A stretch of 64,000 nucleotides of DNA from Xenorhabdus mauleonii (GCF_900113945.1 NZ_FORG01000003.1:186001-250000); one strand, 5' to 3'. Shown: positions 9,757 through 19,851, counted from the first letter of the stretch. The notes: generated from the sequence alone by a model not told the origin. Program-made: numbers and translations.

Positions 9757-10908
9757 TTTAAATCCATGTTCCTTCATACCATTAATTAATTCATCACTCG
9801 GGTTATAAATAAAAAATTCACCTTTCATCAGAATTTGCGCAGTTCGTTGAACACTTGCATATGCGATATGTTCTCCATTATGTGTAACGCTAAATTCAGA
9901 TATTCCGGATAAATGTTCGATACGCACAACTGAGTTACCATTAACGGCACTGGCATAATATAAATGGCTGGCAACTGTGCCCATAAAGCAACAAGCAGCC
10001 GCTAAGCAACAACCTCCTGATACCGCGATAGAAGCGTGAATCGTTTTTGGGGTGAAGTACCTGACATTAATATTACCTCCCTGTCGAGGTGGAGCAATAA
10101 TAGCAATTTTGGGCTGTGTGATAGACTCCCTTAGCTCCCTCTTATTCATAACCCCGCCACTTTTCTTACCAATTCCCATTGCAATCCCCATGCGCACCCT
10201 GATTTCCATCATTTTTTCTTGTAGTGCTTTATTATCTTTAATTTGATCAGCGCTTTCATAACCTGACAAACCTAGATCAACGGCATTGATAATAATCATT
10301 GGTACAGCAACATCGATGCAAGTCACCTGAATTCCATTAACCTTATCCACTAAATTACCGGTAGGAAAAAGAGCGCTCGTTTTTGAGCAAGCAGGCTCTT
10401 CGAGTGAAATTTGAACTTCCGGAAACACCCCCATGACACCGGGAATATGCACCAGTTGATATTCAGGGTATATATCAGACATAGTACACAAGATATTTTT
10501 CTTGGTATTAATATTATAAATCTTCAATTTTCCATCAGGCATAAGTAATTTTCTCTCTGGAAAATCACTTACCACCAAAGGTATTGATGATGTCATATTT
10601 CCGCAGTTAATATCCCATGATATTTTATTACTTTCATTTTCAAGCTGGGCAAAATGGCTGATGATTCTTTTAGCTTCATAATCCACATCAATGATAAGTA
10701 CCTTATTGCTCGTTGTCGATTCCCTCCCCAATCCATGAGTTTGTTTATTATTCCCATTCCTCCCCTCTAAAGGAACCCCCATAATATGCCGAAGAATCTC
10801 CTCCTTTAGACTTTGTTTTTCTGGCAGATGTTTTTTTAATAAAACAATACCTGTTGAAGTGCCACCTCGAACATAATACAGAGGTATAGTAAAGGATAAA
10901 CGTTTCAT
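9754..10908 (-). CDS. PrpF-family isomerase/tautomerase
   Basis: Member (384 residues) of the PrpF family, which has the diaminopimelate epimerase-like fold. Characterised members isomerise aconitate-type acids (PrpF with AcnD in the methylcitrate cycle) or tautomerise 4-oxalomesaconate (GalD). The family hallmark is the early motif YYVRGGTSTG (residues 11-20); a second motif is ISWDINCGNMTSSIPLVV (about 95-112). No methylcitrate or gallate genes are nearby. It is downstream of the carnitine genes on the same strand but about 380 bp away, with a large hairpin between, so membership of that operon is doubtful. A role on a C4-C6 di/tricarboxylate is possible but unproven. Confidence 0.8.
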   Translation of the reverse strand: MKRLSFTIPLYYVRGGTSTGIVLLKKHLPEKQSLKEEILRHIMGVPLEGRNGNNKQTHGLGRESTTSNKVLIIDVDYEAKRIISHFAQLENESNKISWDINCGNMTSSIPLVVSDFPERKLLMPDGKLKIYNINTKKNILCTMSDIYPEYQLVHIPGVMGVFPEVQISLEEPACSKTSALFPTGNLVDKVNGIQVTCIDVAVPMIIINAVDLGLSGYESADQIKDNKALQEKMMEIRVRMGIAMGIGKKSGGVMNKRELRESITQPKIAIIAPPRQGGNINVRYFTPKTIHASIAVSGGCCLAAACCFMGTVASHLYYASAVNGNSVVRIEHLSGISEFSVTHNGEHIAYASVQRTAQILMKGEFFIYNPSDELINGMKEHGFK

Positions 10909-11179
10909 ATCGTTGTTCTCATTAAGTCATTTCTTTTTTAATGATTCTGCTGTTTTTAATGGCACTAGTATGGATGTAAATATATTTACATTCCGGTGCT
11001 ACCCTAAACAGGGACGATTCAGGAATAATTAATATTATTTATCATGATGTGGTTCATGAAATTTTGGCGTGGTTATAAAATCAAATGTTATTTGAAATAA
11101 TTTATCGAACTGGCAATCAATGAAGTGTAAACAGGAATTAAATATCCCATCCAAGTGGAATATTTAACACAACTGCTCC
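10909..11179. other. Non-coding spacer upstream of the prpF-like gene
   Basis: AT-rich spacer before the PrpF-family gene, expected to contain its promoter. I see no gene or clear operator. Confidence 0.4.
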
Positions 11180-11219
11180 AATCTGATGGCTTGCGATAGA
11201 AGCGGCAAGCCATCAGATT
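11180..11219. repeat. Perfect 15-bp inverted repeat (large hairpin)
   Basis: AATCTGATGGCTTGC and its exact complement flank a 10-nt loop. It lies about 70 bp beyond the CntB-like stop. There is no T-run on either side, so it is not a standard terminator; it may stabilise mRNA ends or be a small mobile palindrome. Confidence 0.8.
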
Positions 11220-11292
11220 CAGGATAAAACTGTACTGCTTTCTGCAAACTTATACTGGCTTATCAAGCCCACCAGCTACCGCGTTTCTTTCG

Positions 11293-12258
11293 TCACAAAT
11301 CCAGCACCAATCGGTTCCCTTTAGCCCGAGAACAACAAATCAGCATGGATGCCTGACCCTGCTTTTCTTCATCACTAAGATATTGATCACGGTGATCCGC
11401 TTCTCCTTCCAAGATAGTGGTTTCACAAGTCCCGCATACACCTTCACGACACAAACTTTCTACACAAGCGGCGTTATTTCTTTCGATAACTTGAAGAATT
11501 GTCGATTCACTGTCAACGTCCAGTTCAACGCCGGATTTCGCCAAAACAACCGTAAACGCATCACCAGTTTTATCTTCAACAGCAAATTGTTCGAAATGCA
11601 ACTGATGAGCAGGAAATCCGGCATTTTGTGCCGCTTGTTTTACGCCATTATTCAATGAGCTTGAACCGCAGGTGTAAACGTGGCTTCCTTCCTGCAATCG
11701 GGAAATCAGCGTATCAAGTTCAAGGCGCGTCCCTTCAGATGAAATATAACAATAGATTTTACCCTTAAGCTCCGCAGCCATTAATTCATGCACAAATGCA
11801 TTTTCATCGGAATAACGGTAGCAATAATGCAATTCATATTCACAATTTTGCTGTTCCAATTCATGCAAATGGGACATAAAAGGAGTTATTCCTATTCCAC
11901 CCGCGATTAAGATATGTTTTTTAGCTTCAGGCACTAATGCAAATAAGTTATTTGGCTCAGAAATAATGAGATTGCTGCCAATAACCACTTTATCGTGCAT
12001 AAATGCAGAACCACCACGGGAATTTTCTTCCCGCTTGACTGCTATTTGGTAGCTGTTTTTATCAAATGGCGAATTTAATAAAGAATACGCATTACTATAA
12101 CGCTTATCTCCATCCTGCATTTGTACAAAAATATGGCTTCCACCGGTAAACACGGGCAATTGCGTATTTTCAGCCGGTATTAATGTAAATCGTTTAATCT
12201 TCGGTGTAATTGACTCAATATTACTGACAATCACATCCATTTTTTGATAATTAGACAT
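11293..12258 (-). CDS. cntB: Carnitine monooxygenase reductase component (YeaX/CntB-like)
   Basis: Electron-transfer partner (321 residues) of the Rieske oxygenase encoded two genes upstream. It is a class IA reductase: an N-terminal FMN-binding ferredoxin-reductase barrel (Tyr-Ser near residues 54-59, KRYSNAYSL), an NAD-binding lobe (HILIAGGIGITPFMSHLHEL, about 114-133) and a C-terminal plant-type 2Fe-2S domain with CREGVCGTC and a distant ICC cysteine. In CntAB the reductase passes NADH electrons to CntA, which cleaves carnitine. Here an aldehyde dehydrogenase gene lies between cntA and cntB, whereas E. coli has yeaW and yeaX adjacent. Pathway assignment rests on the cluster as a whole. Confidence 0.88.
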   Translation of the reverse strand: MSNYQKMDVIVSNIESITPKIKRFTLIPAENTQLPVFTGGSHIFVQMQDGDKRYSNAYSLLNSPFDKNSYQIAVKREENSRGGSAFMHDKVVIGSNLIISEPNNLFALVPEAKKHILIAGGIGITPFMSHLHELEQQNCEYELHYCYRYSDENAFVHELMAAELKGKIYCYISSEGTRLELDTLISRLQEGSHVYTCGSSSLNNGVKQAAQNAGFPAHQLHFEQFAVEDKTGDAFTVVLAKSGVELDVDSESTILQVIERNNAACVESLCREGVCGTCETTILEGEADHRDQYLSDEEKQGQASMLICCSRAKGNRLVLDL

Positions 12259-12337
12259 ACGCCATTCCTGATGATTATATTTTCATCTTTCAATTTGCTC
12301 TTTGTTGGCTGTATCTTGAAATCCATTGGATATATAA

Positions 12338-13786
12338 CTAAATCCCCTGACAGAGATATTTAAGTTCTAAATAATCCTCAATACCGTGGGTAGAGCCTTC
12401 ACGCCCCAGCCCCGACTGTTTTATTCCGCCAAACGGGGCGACTTCATTAGAAATGAGTCCCGTATTAATGCCCACCATGCCATAGTCTAATTTTTCTGAA
12501 ACACGCCAAATACGTTGTGGATTTTCCGTGTAAAAATAAGCCGCAAGCCCATAAATGGTATTGTTGGCAGATTCAATGACGCTCTCTTCATCATCAAAAA
12601 TAACTAGCGGAGCCACTGGCCCGAATATCTCTTCCTCTAATATCAGGCTATTTTTCGCGACATTACCGAGTACCGTAGGCATGAAGAAATTATCACCCAA
12701 AACATGACGCTTACCACCATGTAACAAGTCAGCGCCTTTATTGAGTGCATCATCTAAAAGGAGCTGAACTTTATCTGCGGATTTAATATTAATCAGCGGG
12801 CCTATTTGTACGCCTTGTTCAAAACCGTTACCAACTTGCAGTTTTTGAACTTCTTCAACCAAACGTTGGCTGAATGCCTGATAAATGTCTCTGTGGATAT
12901 ACAAACGATTTGCGCAAACGCAAGTCTGCCCAGCATTACGGAATTTCGCGGCAATCGCCCCTTCCACCGCTTTTTCAATGTCCGCATCTGCAAAAACAAT
13001 AAAAGGCGCATTTCCTCCTAATTCTAAAGAGACTTTTTTTATGTTGTCCGAACATTGCCGCATTAATAAACGCCCAACCTCAGTGGAACCCGTAAAACTC
13101 AGTTTGCGTACACGTTCATCGCTCGTCAGTATTTCACCAATAATACGGGAATGGCCTGTAATGATATTGATCACCCCCACAGGGATCCCTGCCTGAATGG
13201 CTAATTCCACCAGTGCCAAGGCCGTAAAGGGTGTTTCATTCGCGGGTTTTATTATCATGGTACAGCCTGCCGCAAGTGCCGGTGCGGCTTTGCGGGTAAT
13301 CATCGCCGCCGGAAAATTCCAGGGCGTAATGGCCGCACAAACTCCGACGCCCTGTTTAATCACCATCAACCGTTTATCTGCCGCTGGAGACGGGATAATT
13401 TCTCCGTTTGTCCGCTTTCCTTGCTCTGCAAACCACTCAACAAAAGAAGCGGCATAGGTGATTTCACCCTCTGCTTCCCTGAGCGGTTTACCCTGCTCCA
13501 GCGTCATGATTTCTGCCAGTCGCCCTTTATTTTCACTGATGAGGCGAAACCAGTTTTGTAATAGCTGGGCACGTTGATGGCCTGTCAGCGCTTGCCATTC
13601 CGGCAATGCATCGTGTGCGGCTTGAATGGCTTTTTTCGCTTCGGTGGCTGCCATATTGGGTACCTGCCCGATGGCTTTGCCGGTTGCCGGATCAGAGACG
13701 ATTAATGTCTCTTTACTATCTGCATCACACCACTGGCCATTGATGTAAGCCTGCTGGCGAAAGAAAGGGTTTCCTGAAATATTCAC
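12338..13786 (-). CDS. Semialdehyde dehydrogenase (GabD-like), probable malic semialdehyde dehydrogenase
   Basis: NAD(P)-dependent aldehyde dehydrogenase of 482 residues, GabD type. Visible motifs: ITPWNFPAAMITRKAAPALA (cofactor-binding region, about 153-172), the general-base Glu in LELGGNAPF (about 251-259), and the catalytic Cys in GQTCVCANR (about 284-292). GabD itself uses succinic semialdehyde. Its position between cntA and cntB suggests that here it oxidises malic semialdehyde, the four-carbon product of carnitine cleavage, to malate. That substrate is inferred from context. The gene is 53 bp after cntA and 79 bp before cntB, consistent with one operon. Confidence 0.88.
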   Translation of the reverse strand: MNISGNPFFRQQAYINGQWCDADSKETLIVSDPATGKAIGQVPNMAATEAKKAIQAAHDALPEWQALTGHQRAQLLQNWFRLISENKGRLAEIMTLEQGKPLREAEGEITYAASFVEWFAEQGKRTNGEIIPSPAADKRLMVIKQGVGVCAAITPWNFPAAMITRKAAPALAAGCTMIIKPANETPFTALALVELAIQAGIPVGVINIITGHSRIIGEILTSDERVRKLSFTGSTEVGRLLMRQCSDNIKKVSLELGGNAPFIVFADADIEKAVEGAIAAKFRNAGQTCVCANRLYIHRDIYQAFSQRLVEEVQKLQVGNGFEQGVQIGPLINIKSADKVQLLLDDALNKGADLLHGGKRHVLGDNFFMPTVLGNVAKNSLILEEEIFGPVAPLVIFDDEESVIESANNTIYGLAAYFYTENPQRIWRVSEKLDYGMVGINTGLISNEVAPFGGIKQSGLGREGSTHGIEDYLELKYLCQGI

Positions 13787-13839
13787 CTGATAACCTCTTT
13801 GGCTAAACCTGTAATGTCGTTTTCTTACCCGATTCCGTC

Positions 13840-14961
13840 TTATTCTTCGTGGTACGTCTGGGCAATGATATTGTGAAAATGCGCAATGCCGTGTTCGCTA
13901 ATGCCGCTGCCTGTGCTATCCGCCATGATGCGCCCCTGCCCACGATAACCACGCGATTTCAGCCCCTTCTGAACACTTTCAACCAAGCGCAGATCTTCCG
14001 GACGAAAAACGTCACGATACCATTCGATCAACTCTTTCTGCTCTTCTGTAATATCTTCATTCGTAAAGTAAATGTCATAGTTTTGCAGTGTTGTTTCTGC
14101 ATCGACGGGGAATTCATAGATAACCGTCATCATGCCTTTGATCGGCGTTACGTTATACATAGTGCAAGGCCATAACCAAAAACCATGAAATGATGATTCT
14201 CCTTCAAATTTGAAAGATTGATCAGAGGGAATGGCATAGCCAAATTGCAACGACCATTTCTCATGCATGGTATGCCAATAGCGATCAACCTGAACGGATG
14301 TTGAGAAACCCGGGTGCGCAGGGCCGCAGTGGTAGCACTCCAGATAGTTATCAACGATGCTTTTCCAGTTGGCAGGAGTGGCTGTCGTGAAACGCGCCGC
14401 CAGTTTTAAGTCATAAACGTCCGGACAGGCTTCCAATACCTTGGCACCTAGCCCCGGTAATTGCTCTTCAACCGTTCCGGCATTCATGTCCATGTTGATA
14501 AAGATAAAACCCGCATATTCTTCTACTTTTACGGGCGTTAATTGTGCCAATCCTTTGTCGAAATTAGTGACATTCTCGCAGTTACGGGCATGTGCCAAAG
14601 AACCATCCAGCTTGAATGTCCACGCATGGTAAGGGCAAGTGATGACGTTTTTCGCTTTTCCTTCTCCCGCTAATAATTGGTGGCCGCGATGAGGGCAAAC
14701 GTTAAAGAATGCACGCAGTACTTTGTCGCGCCCACGAACAATGACGATACTCTCACCAATAATTTCACGCGTGACATAATCATTGGGGCTGGCAAGCTCA
14801 CTGCTGTGTGCAGCACAGATCCAGCTTTTGGCAAAAACCGCCTCCTTTTCATAATTAAAGACGTCCTGAGAAGTATAGAAACGTGCAGGCATGGTGTACG
14901 CTTCTGCCGGGTTTGCACAAAAATTTTGGGGAAGTGTGAAGTAAGGGTCTTGGATGCTCAT
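13840..14961 (-). CDS. cntA: Carnitine monooxygenase oxygenase component (YeaW/CntA-like Rieske protein)
   Basis: Rieske non-haem iron oxygenase (373 residues) that splits L-carnitine into trimethylamine and malic semialdehyde. The Rieske cluster ligands are Cys89-Pro-His91 (NVCPHRGH) and Cys109-x2-His112 (TCPYHAW). The mononuclear iron site shows His211 and His216 in LECYHCGPAHPGF. The residue that bridges the two metal centres is Glu208, not the Asp usual in other Rieske oxygenases; this Glu is the known hallmark of the CntA/YeaW group and supports the specific assignment. The gene starts 10 bp after the BCCT transporter, so import and cleavage are coexpressed. All catalytic positions are intact. 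Confidence 0.92.
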   Translation of the reverse strand: MSIQDPYFTLPQNFCANPAEAYTMPARFYTSQDVFNYEKEAVFAKSWICAAHSSELASPNDYVTREIIGESIVIVRGRDKVLRAFFNVCPHRGHQLLAGEGKAKNVITCPYHAWTFKLDGSLAHARNCENVTNFDKGLAQLTPVKVEEYAGFIFINMDMNAGTVEEQLPGLGAKVLEACPDVYDLKLAARFTTATPANWKSIVDNYLECYHCGPAHPGFSTSVQVDRYWHTMHEKWSLQFGYAIPSDQSFKFEGESSFHGFWLWPCTMYNVTPIKGMMTVIYEFPVDAETTLQNYDIYFTNEDITEEQKELIEWYRDVFRPEDLRLVESVQKGLKSRGYRGQGRIMADSTGSGISEHGIAHFHNIIAQTYHEE

Positions 14962-14970
14962 ATCAATTCC

Positions 14971-16590
14971 TTAATCGTTTAACGAAATGGGTGCCACTGA
15001 TGAAGCCACGGAAGTTTTTTTCTCTGCCATTGCCTGCGCAGTGATGTGCTCTTGTTGATTTAAACCCTCAATCAGATGCGCAGGAATTGGTGCATAGTCT
15101 TGTTTTATCCAACGGATAAAGCCGTATGTTTTAATCAATAAGATCACTAGAAAGGGCAAGGCAGTCAGTACTACTGTCGTTTTCATCGTTTCTAGCGATG
15201 CTTGCGTAAAGAGAATGGAAAGTGGGATCAGCGTAATCACGACACACCAGAAAAGACGTAATTTCCGGCATGGGTCTTGGCCTTCCCGCAGGTTATGCGT
15301 GCTGGTTGCCGCCATGGTATAAGCCACCGCATCCATATGCGAAGCCAGGAAAATAACCATGATGAAGAGATAAGCAGCAAGGAATAATTGGCCTAATGGC
15401 AATGCACTCAATAATTGATGAACGGCGGTTTCTCCACCCAATGTGTTCAATATTTCAGGCACATTGAGGGCGCCGGTAATGAATTGGTGCATGGCGTAGC
15501 TCTCCAATACACCAAAGAAGAACCAGCAACCAAACGTACTCCCGAGTAACAATGCCCAAATCACTTCCTTAATTTTACGCCCGTGGGAAACCCGAGTGAC
15601 GAACATGGCGACACCGGGTGTATAGGAAACCCACCATAACCAGTAGAATACCGTCCAGCTACGTGTGAATTGGCCGTCTCCCATCGGATCGGTAAATAAG
15701 CTCATTTGCAGGAAATTCTGTGTCGTCAGGCCAACCGCATTAATCATATTGTTAATGGTAAATTCCGTCGGCCCGACTATCAGTACCAGCAATGCAAACC
15801 CCAAGGCGCCCCATCCCACCATTTGGCTCAGGCGCTGCATTCCTTTATCTATGCCGATATAAGAACTCAGGGAAAAGATCAGGGCAGCCAACAAGATAAT
15901 TCCCGCCTGAATGGCAAAATTATTGGGAGTGCCGATAAGTGAAGAAAGACCGCCGCTTAATGTGGCCGCAGTCACCACCAAAGAGATGGTTAATGCGCCC
16001 ACCGTTGCGATTAAATATGTCATATCAATCAAACGCCCCCAAAAACCGTGAGGGTTGATTTTGATAATGGCGGAAATAATGCCTGATAAGCTCAGTCCTT
16101 TATTCTTCCTGACATGGAAATGGTAAGCCATGATCAATGAAGCGAGCGCATAAGTAGCCCAAGCACTCAAGCCCCAATGAAAGAAAGAGTAACTGATACT
16201 GTATTCCAATGCCTTGGGCGTGTGAGGAGAAATATTCAGCCCCGGCGTTTGGTAATAATATGCCCACTCCATGACACCCCAATATAAAGTTGAGGAGCCT
16301 AATCCTGCACAAATAAACATAAACAGCCAAGGAATTGTGGCATATTGGGGTTTTCCTTCACCCAACCGAATATTGCCATATTTGCTTATTGCCAAATAAA
16401 TGACAAACATCAAAGCGACCAGAATCAATATTTGAATTGTCGATCCCAGTAAGCGTGTCAGCCCATTAAAAATTGAATTAGCAATAATGCTTGTTTCTTT
16501 AGGAAATAAACTAAGTGTTATTGCTATTACAACGATACACACCAGACTTATTGTAATTAAAGGAACATCTTTCTTTGTGCTGCTCAACAT
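14971..16590 (-). CDS. BCCT-family carnitine/betaine transporter (YeaV-like)
   Basis: Inner-membrane betaine/carnitine/choline transporter of 539 residues with about twelve hydrophobic helices. The BCCT signature is present: [20 protein letters not shown] then HGRK (about 316-340), plus a [13 protein letters not shown] tract (about 100-112) that matches the conserved Trp-rich region of the family. First gene of a four-gene operon (transporter, cntA, aldehyde dehydrogenase, cntB), which makes carnitine the most likely substrate; gamma-butyrobetaine or betaine are alternatives. The start lies close to the palindromic repeat at 16642-16674. Confidence 0.9.
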   Translation of the reverse strand: MLSSTKKDVPLITISLVCIVVIAITLSLFPKETSIIANSIFNGLTRLLGSTIQILILVALMFVIYLAISKYGNIRLGEGKPQYATIPWLFMFICAGLGSSTLYWGVMEWAYYYQTPGLNISPHTPKALEYSISYSFFHWGLSAWATYALASLIMAYHFHVRKNKGLSLSGIISAIIKINPHGFWGRLIDMTYLIATVGALTISLVVTAATLSGGLSSLIGTPNNFAIQAGIILLAALIFSLSSYIGIDKGMQRLSQMVGWGALGFALLVLIVGPTEFTINNMINAVGLTTQNFLQMSLFTDPMGDGQFTRSWTVFYWLWWVSYTPGVAMFVTRVSHGRKIKEVIWALLLGSTFGCWFFFGVLESYAMHQFITGALNVPEILNTLGGETAVHQLLSALPLGQLFLAAYLFIMVIFLASHMDAVAYTMAATSTHNLREGQDPCRKLRLFWCVVITLIPLSILFTQASLETMKTTVVLTALPFLVILLIKTYGFIRWIKQDYAPIPAHLIEGLNQQEHITAQAMAEKKTSVASSVAPISLND

Positions 16591-16641
16591 GAACCCTCCG
16601 TTTTATCACTTTGCCTATACGCGTCGTACTTCAAGGTGCAT

Positions 16642-16674
16642 GTATTATCATCCCGCGACGCGGGATGATAATAC
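16642..16674. repeat. 33-bp perfect palindrome within a genus-type intergenic repeat
   Basis: Two 16-bp arms (GTATTATCATCCCGCG and its complement) around a single A. The flanks (TATACGCGTCGTACTTCAAGG on the left, CCTGAAACTTGG and AGGGTATA on the right) form a looser outer inverted repeat spanning about 16616-16710. It resembles the ERIC-like dispersed elements I know from Xenorhabdus/Photorhabdus intergenic regions. It sits in the 5' region of the carnitine operon and could shape its mRNA leader. Confidence 0.8.
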
Positions 16675-16710
16675 GTTGCTTCCTGAAACTTGGAGTTAAT
16701 AGGGTATATA

Positions 16711-17015
16711 CCCGTTTTGTGTTTAGTCGATAAAAACAAAGTGCTTGTTATTTTTGTTATAGATACGGCCAAAGGAAAAAATCAATAAGTAGAAACGGTA
16801 CTTGTCGCGTTTTTTATTAACCATTAAAATATAATGTTGATACATAATTTAAACAATTGGCCGAATGATAAATAGATAAAACACATATCGTAATGAATGT
16901 TTTGTGATGTGGATTGTAATTAGGCCGGTGTAAATTAAGGGGGATATTAAATAGTCCCATTAATTCATTCAGACTTTATTAATTGAAATCACAATAAAAA
17001 TAAGAATAAAAACAA
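16711..17015. other. AT-rich upstream region of the carnitine operon
   Basis: Non-coding spacer between the dmlA terminator and the palindromic element. It should hold the promoter of the carnitine operon, but I cannot assign boxes with confidence. Confidence 0.4.
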
Positions 17016-17046
17016 AAAGGGCATAATTCTATTAATTACGCCCTTT
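17016..17046 (-). terminator. Terminator of dmlA
   Basis: On the minus strand AAAGGGCGTAATT and AATTATGCCCTTT form a 13-bp stem (one G-T pair) with a 5-nt loop, followed by TTTTGTTTTTATTC. It separates dmlA from the carnitine operon. Confidence 0.9.
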
Positions 17047-17112
17047 ATTTGAATCATTAATTTCTGATAAATAGGGAATCAGCCGTTAATCTGGCATTTT
17101 GCATCCAGTGAC

Positions 17113-18192
17113 TCATAAATGACGAATAATGGCATCCCCGACCTGCTGTGTTGATGCTTCGCCTTTCATATCAGGCGTCACTGTGCCTTCAGCTATCACC
17201 GCTTCAATGGCAGATAAAATATCATCATGGGCATGTTGGTAACGTTCATCATTTTCACCCAAGAACTGGAGCATCATGGCACCAGACCAAATCATCGCAA
17301 TTGGGTTGGCGATATTTCTGCCATAAATATCGGGCGCTGACCCATGAACAGGTTCAAATAAGGAAGGAAAATCTCTTTCCGGATTCAGATTGGCAGAAGG
17401 CGAAAGCCCGATGGTGCCTGTACATGCCGGGCCAAGATCAGAAAGGATATCGCCGAATAAGTTAGAAGCGACAACAACATCAAACCGTTCCGGATTCAAC
17501 ACAAACCGCGCACAAAGAATATCAATATGCTGCTTGTCCCATTTGATTGCCGGATACTGTTTTGCCATCTCCTCAACCCGCTCATCCCAGTAAGGCATAC
17601 TGATCGCAATACCGTTTGATTTAGTGGCAGATGTCAGCAGCTTGCGGGGACGGCTTTGTGCTAATTCAAACGCATATTTCAGTATGCGATCAACACCACG
17701 GCGGGTAAAAACCGACTCTTGGATCACCACTTCATGTTCCGTACCTTCGTGCAAACGCCCACCAATCGCTGAATATTCCCCCTCGGTGTTCTCCCTGACA
17801 ACATAAAAATCGATATCTTCCGGTTTTTTATTGGCCAATGGGCACGGTACGCCCGGCAAGAGACGGACAGGACGTAAATTGACATATTGCTGGAATTCAC
17901 GGCGGAATTTCAGTAATGATCCCCAAAGAGAAATATGGTCAGGCACTTTGTCAGGCCAACCCACCGCACCAAAATAGATCGCATCAAATGCCGTTAGCTG
18001 TTGAAACCAATCCTCTGGCATCATTGTGCCGTGCTTAAGATAATAATCGCAGCTGGCCCATTCAAAATATTCAAACGATAAATGGAGATCCCATTTTTCA
18101 GCTACCGCCTGTAATACCCGGATTCCTTCCGGCAAAACTTCATGACCAATCCCATCTCCCGGAATTGCAGCAATCTTGAACAGTTTTTTCAT
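17113..18192 (-). CDS. dmlA: D-malate/tartrate dehydrogenase (decarboxylating)
   Basis: NAD-dependent beta-decarboxylating dehydrogenase of 359 residues, DmlA/TtuC family, converting D-malate to pyruvate and CO2. The N-terminal IAAIPGDGIGHEVLPEGIRV pattern and the C-terminal SLFEPVHGSAPDIYGRNIAN segment are the family fingerprints; the substrate-loop Arg residues (LKFRREFQQY, LRPVRLLPG) and metal-binding Asp (FGDILSDLGP) are present. It is divergent from a LysR regulator, as dmlA is from dmlR in E. coli. Beside the carnitine operon it would complete the route carnitine to malic semialdehyde to malate to pyruvate, though it has its own terminator. Pathway role is inferred. Confidence 0.93.
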   Translation of the reverse strand: MKKLFKIAAIPGDGIGHEVLPEGIRVLQAVAEKWDLHLSFEYFEWASCDYYLKHGTMMPEDWFQQLTAFDAIYFGAVGWPDKVPDHISLWGSLLKFRREFQQYVNLRPVRLLPGVPCPLANKKPEDIDFYVVRENTEGEYSAIGGRLHEGTEHEVVIQESVFTRRGVDRILKYAFELAQSRPRKLLTSATKSNGIAISMPYWDERVEEMAKQYPAIKWDKQHIDILCARFVLNPERFDVVVASNLFGDILSDLGPACTGTIGLSPSANLNPERDFPSLFEPVHGSAPDIYGRNIANPIAMIWSGAMMLQFLGENDERYQHAHDDILSAIEAVIAEGTVTPDMKGEASTQQVGDAIIRHL

Positions 18193-18296
18193 CAGACATC
18201 TCTCAATTATCAGAATGCAAAATTGACTTTTGAACTATCTTATAATTGACTGATTTGTATTCAATCCAAAAAATGTAGAAACATAATTTACGATAT

Positions 18297-19223
18297 ATGA
18301 ATAATTTGCCTATTTTGCAGGATCTGCGTGTTTTCCTTTTAGTTGCCAAGCGGGCAAGTTTTGCCGCAGCGGCGGAAGAAATGGGCGCATCTCCGGCTTT
18401 TATCAGTAAACGCATTGCAATATTGGAAAACGTATTGAATGTCACCCTGTTGCACCGAACGACGCGCAGGGTTTCAATTACTGAAGATGGAGAGCGAATA
18501 TACGAATGGGCGCACCGTATTCTCAATGACGTGAACCAGATGCTTGATGAACTTTCTGAACTTCGGCAAGAGCCGCAAGGAACAATCCGGATTGTCAGTA
18601 GCTTTGGTTTTGGGCGGCAGTTCGTGGCTCCCGCCCTATCAGCCCTTATCCAGGCTTATCCGCAATTGGAGATCCGGTTTGATGTGGAAGATCGCCTGGT
18701 TGATTTAGTCACGGAAGGCATTGATTTGGACATTCGTGTTGGTGATGATATCGATAATAATCTTATTGCACGCAAGCTCGCATCCAACCGCCGAATTCTC
18801 TGTGCCGCGCCCTCTTATCTCGCCCGCCATCCGATGCCAAAATCACTTAATGATCTCCCTTCCCACTCCTGTCTGGTCATCAAAGAGCGGGATCATCCTT
18901 TCGGCATTTGGCAATTACAAAGCAATGCAGGCGCCCAGTCAGTGAAAATCACCGGGCCGTTGTCCTCCAATCACGGTGAGATTATTCACCAATGGTGTCT
19001 GGATGGGCATGGCATTACGCTTCGCTCTTATTGGGATGTCAGGGAAAATATCAAGTCAGGGGCATTAGTCCATATTTTGCCGGAATATTATCAACCGGCG
19101 AATATCTGGGCGGTATATGTTACCCGTTTGGCAATGTCTGCTCGCATCCGGGTTACCGTTGAGTTTTTGGAACGCTATTTTCAACTCCATTATTCAGATC
19201 AAATTGAAATGAAATCCGTTTAA
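18297..19223 (+). CDS. dmlR: LysR-type regulator (DmlR/YeaT-like)
   Basis: LysR-family transcription regulator, 308 residues. N-terminal winged helix-turn-helix (about 1-60, with FAAAAEEMGASPAFISKRIA as the recognition region) and a C-terminal ligand-binding domain containing IDLDIRVGDD and SNHGEIIHQWCLDGHGITL. In E. coli DmlR activates dmlA in response to D-malate. Divergent orientation and a 104-bp shared promoter region with dmlA match that arrangement. It may also control the carnitine genes, since their breakdown product would supply the inducer; that is inference. Confidence 0.88.
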   Translation: MNNLPILQDLRVFLLVAKRASFAAAAEEMGASPAFISKRIAILENVLNVTLLHRTTRRVSITEDGERIYEWAHRILNDVNQMLDELSELRQEPQGTIRIVSSFGFGRQFVAPALSALIQAYPQLEIRFDVEDRLVDLVTEGIDLDIRVGDDIDNNLIARKLASNRRILCAAPSYLARHPMPKSLNDLPSHSCLVIKERDHPFGIWQLQSNAGAQSVKITGPLSSNHGEIIHQWCLDGHGITLRSYWDVRENIKSGALVHILPEYYQPANIWAVYVTRLAMSARIRVTVEFLERYFQLHYSDQIEMKSV

Positions 19224-19347
19224 TTTCAACATAATTTTATCTGAACACCGTTTCACCTCAGCACCATTTCACCCTAATAGAATATGATATATCCTGCTTT
19301 GTATTATTACGTCCCTATCAATCAACAAAAACGATAAAGAGAAAATA

Positions 19348-19851
19348 ATGACAACTCAAACAACACACAATTACCTTATTCGCCCCATTACCCAGCAAGA
19401 CAATACAGGCATTGCCGCTGTTATCCGTGAAGTTTCCGCCGAGCACGGTTTAACCGCTGATAAGGGCTTTGCGGTTGCTGATCCGATTTTGGACACCCTG
19501 TATGAAGTTTACAGCCAGCCACGCAGCGCTTATTGGGTCGTCGAAATGGATGGCGAAATTGTTGGTGGTGGCGGTGTTGCTCCGCTGGCAGGTGGCGATG
19601 ATGATACCTGTGAATTGCAAAAAATGTATCTTTCTTCGGTATTGCGGGGAAAAGGAGTTGCCAAGCAAATTGTGAAGCAATCTATCGAATTTGGCACAGA
19701 GCAAGGCTTTAAACGCTGCTATCTGGAAACGACGGAAAACTTGAAAGCGGCCATTGCCCTGTATGAAAAATTGGGCTTCGGCTACCTTGATGAACCACTC
19801 GGCAATACAGGCCACAGTGATTGTGAAGTCAGGATGGTAAAAGCACTATAA
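19348..19851 (+). CDS. yjgM: GNAT-family N-acetyltransferase YjgM
   Basis: Cytoplasmic acetyl-CoA-dependent acetyltransferase of 167 residues, the same length as E. coli YjgM and similar along its length ([49 protein letters not shown]). The acetyl-CoA-binding motif A appears as [11 protein letters not shown] (about 107-117). Substrate is not established from sequence. Its location next to rraB and argF matches the E. coli order. A terminator follows at 19870-19900. Confidence 0.9.
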   Translation: MTTQTTHNYLIRPITQQDNTGIAAVIREVSAEHGLTADKGFAVADPILDTLYEVYSQPRSAYWVVEMDGEIVGGGGVAPLAGGDDDTCELQKMYLSSVLRGKGVAKQIVKQSIEFGTEQGFKRCYLETTENLKAAIALYEKLGFGYLDEPLGNTGHSDCEVRMVKAL

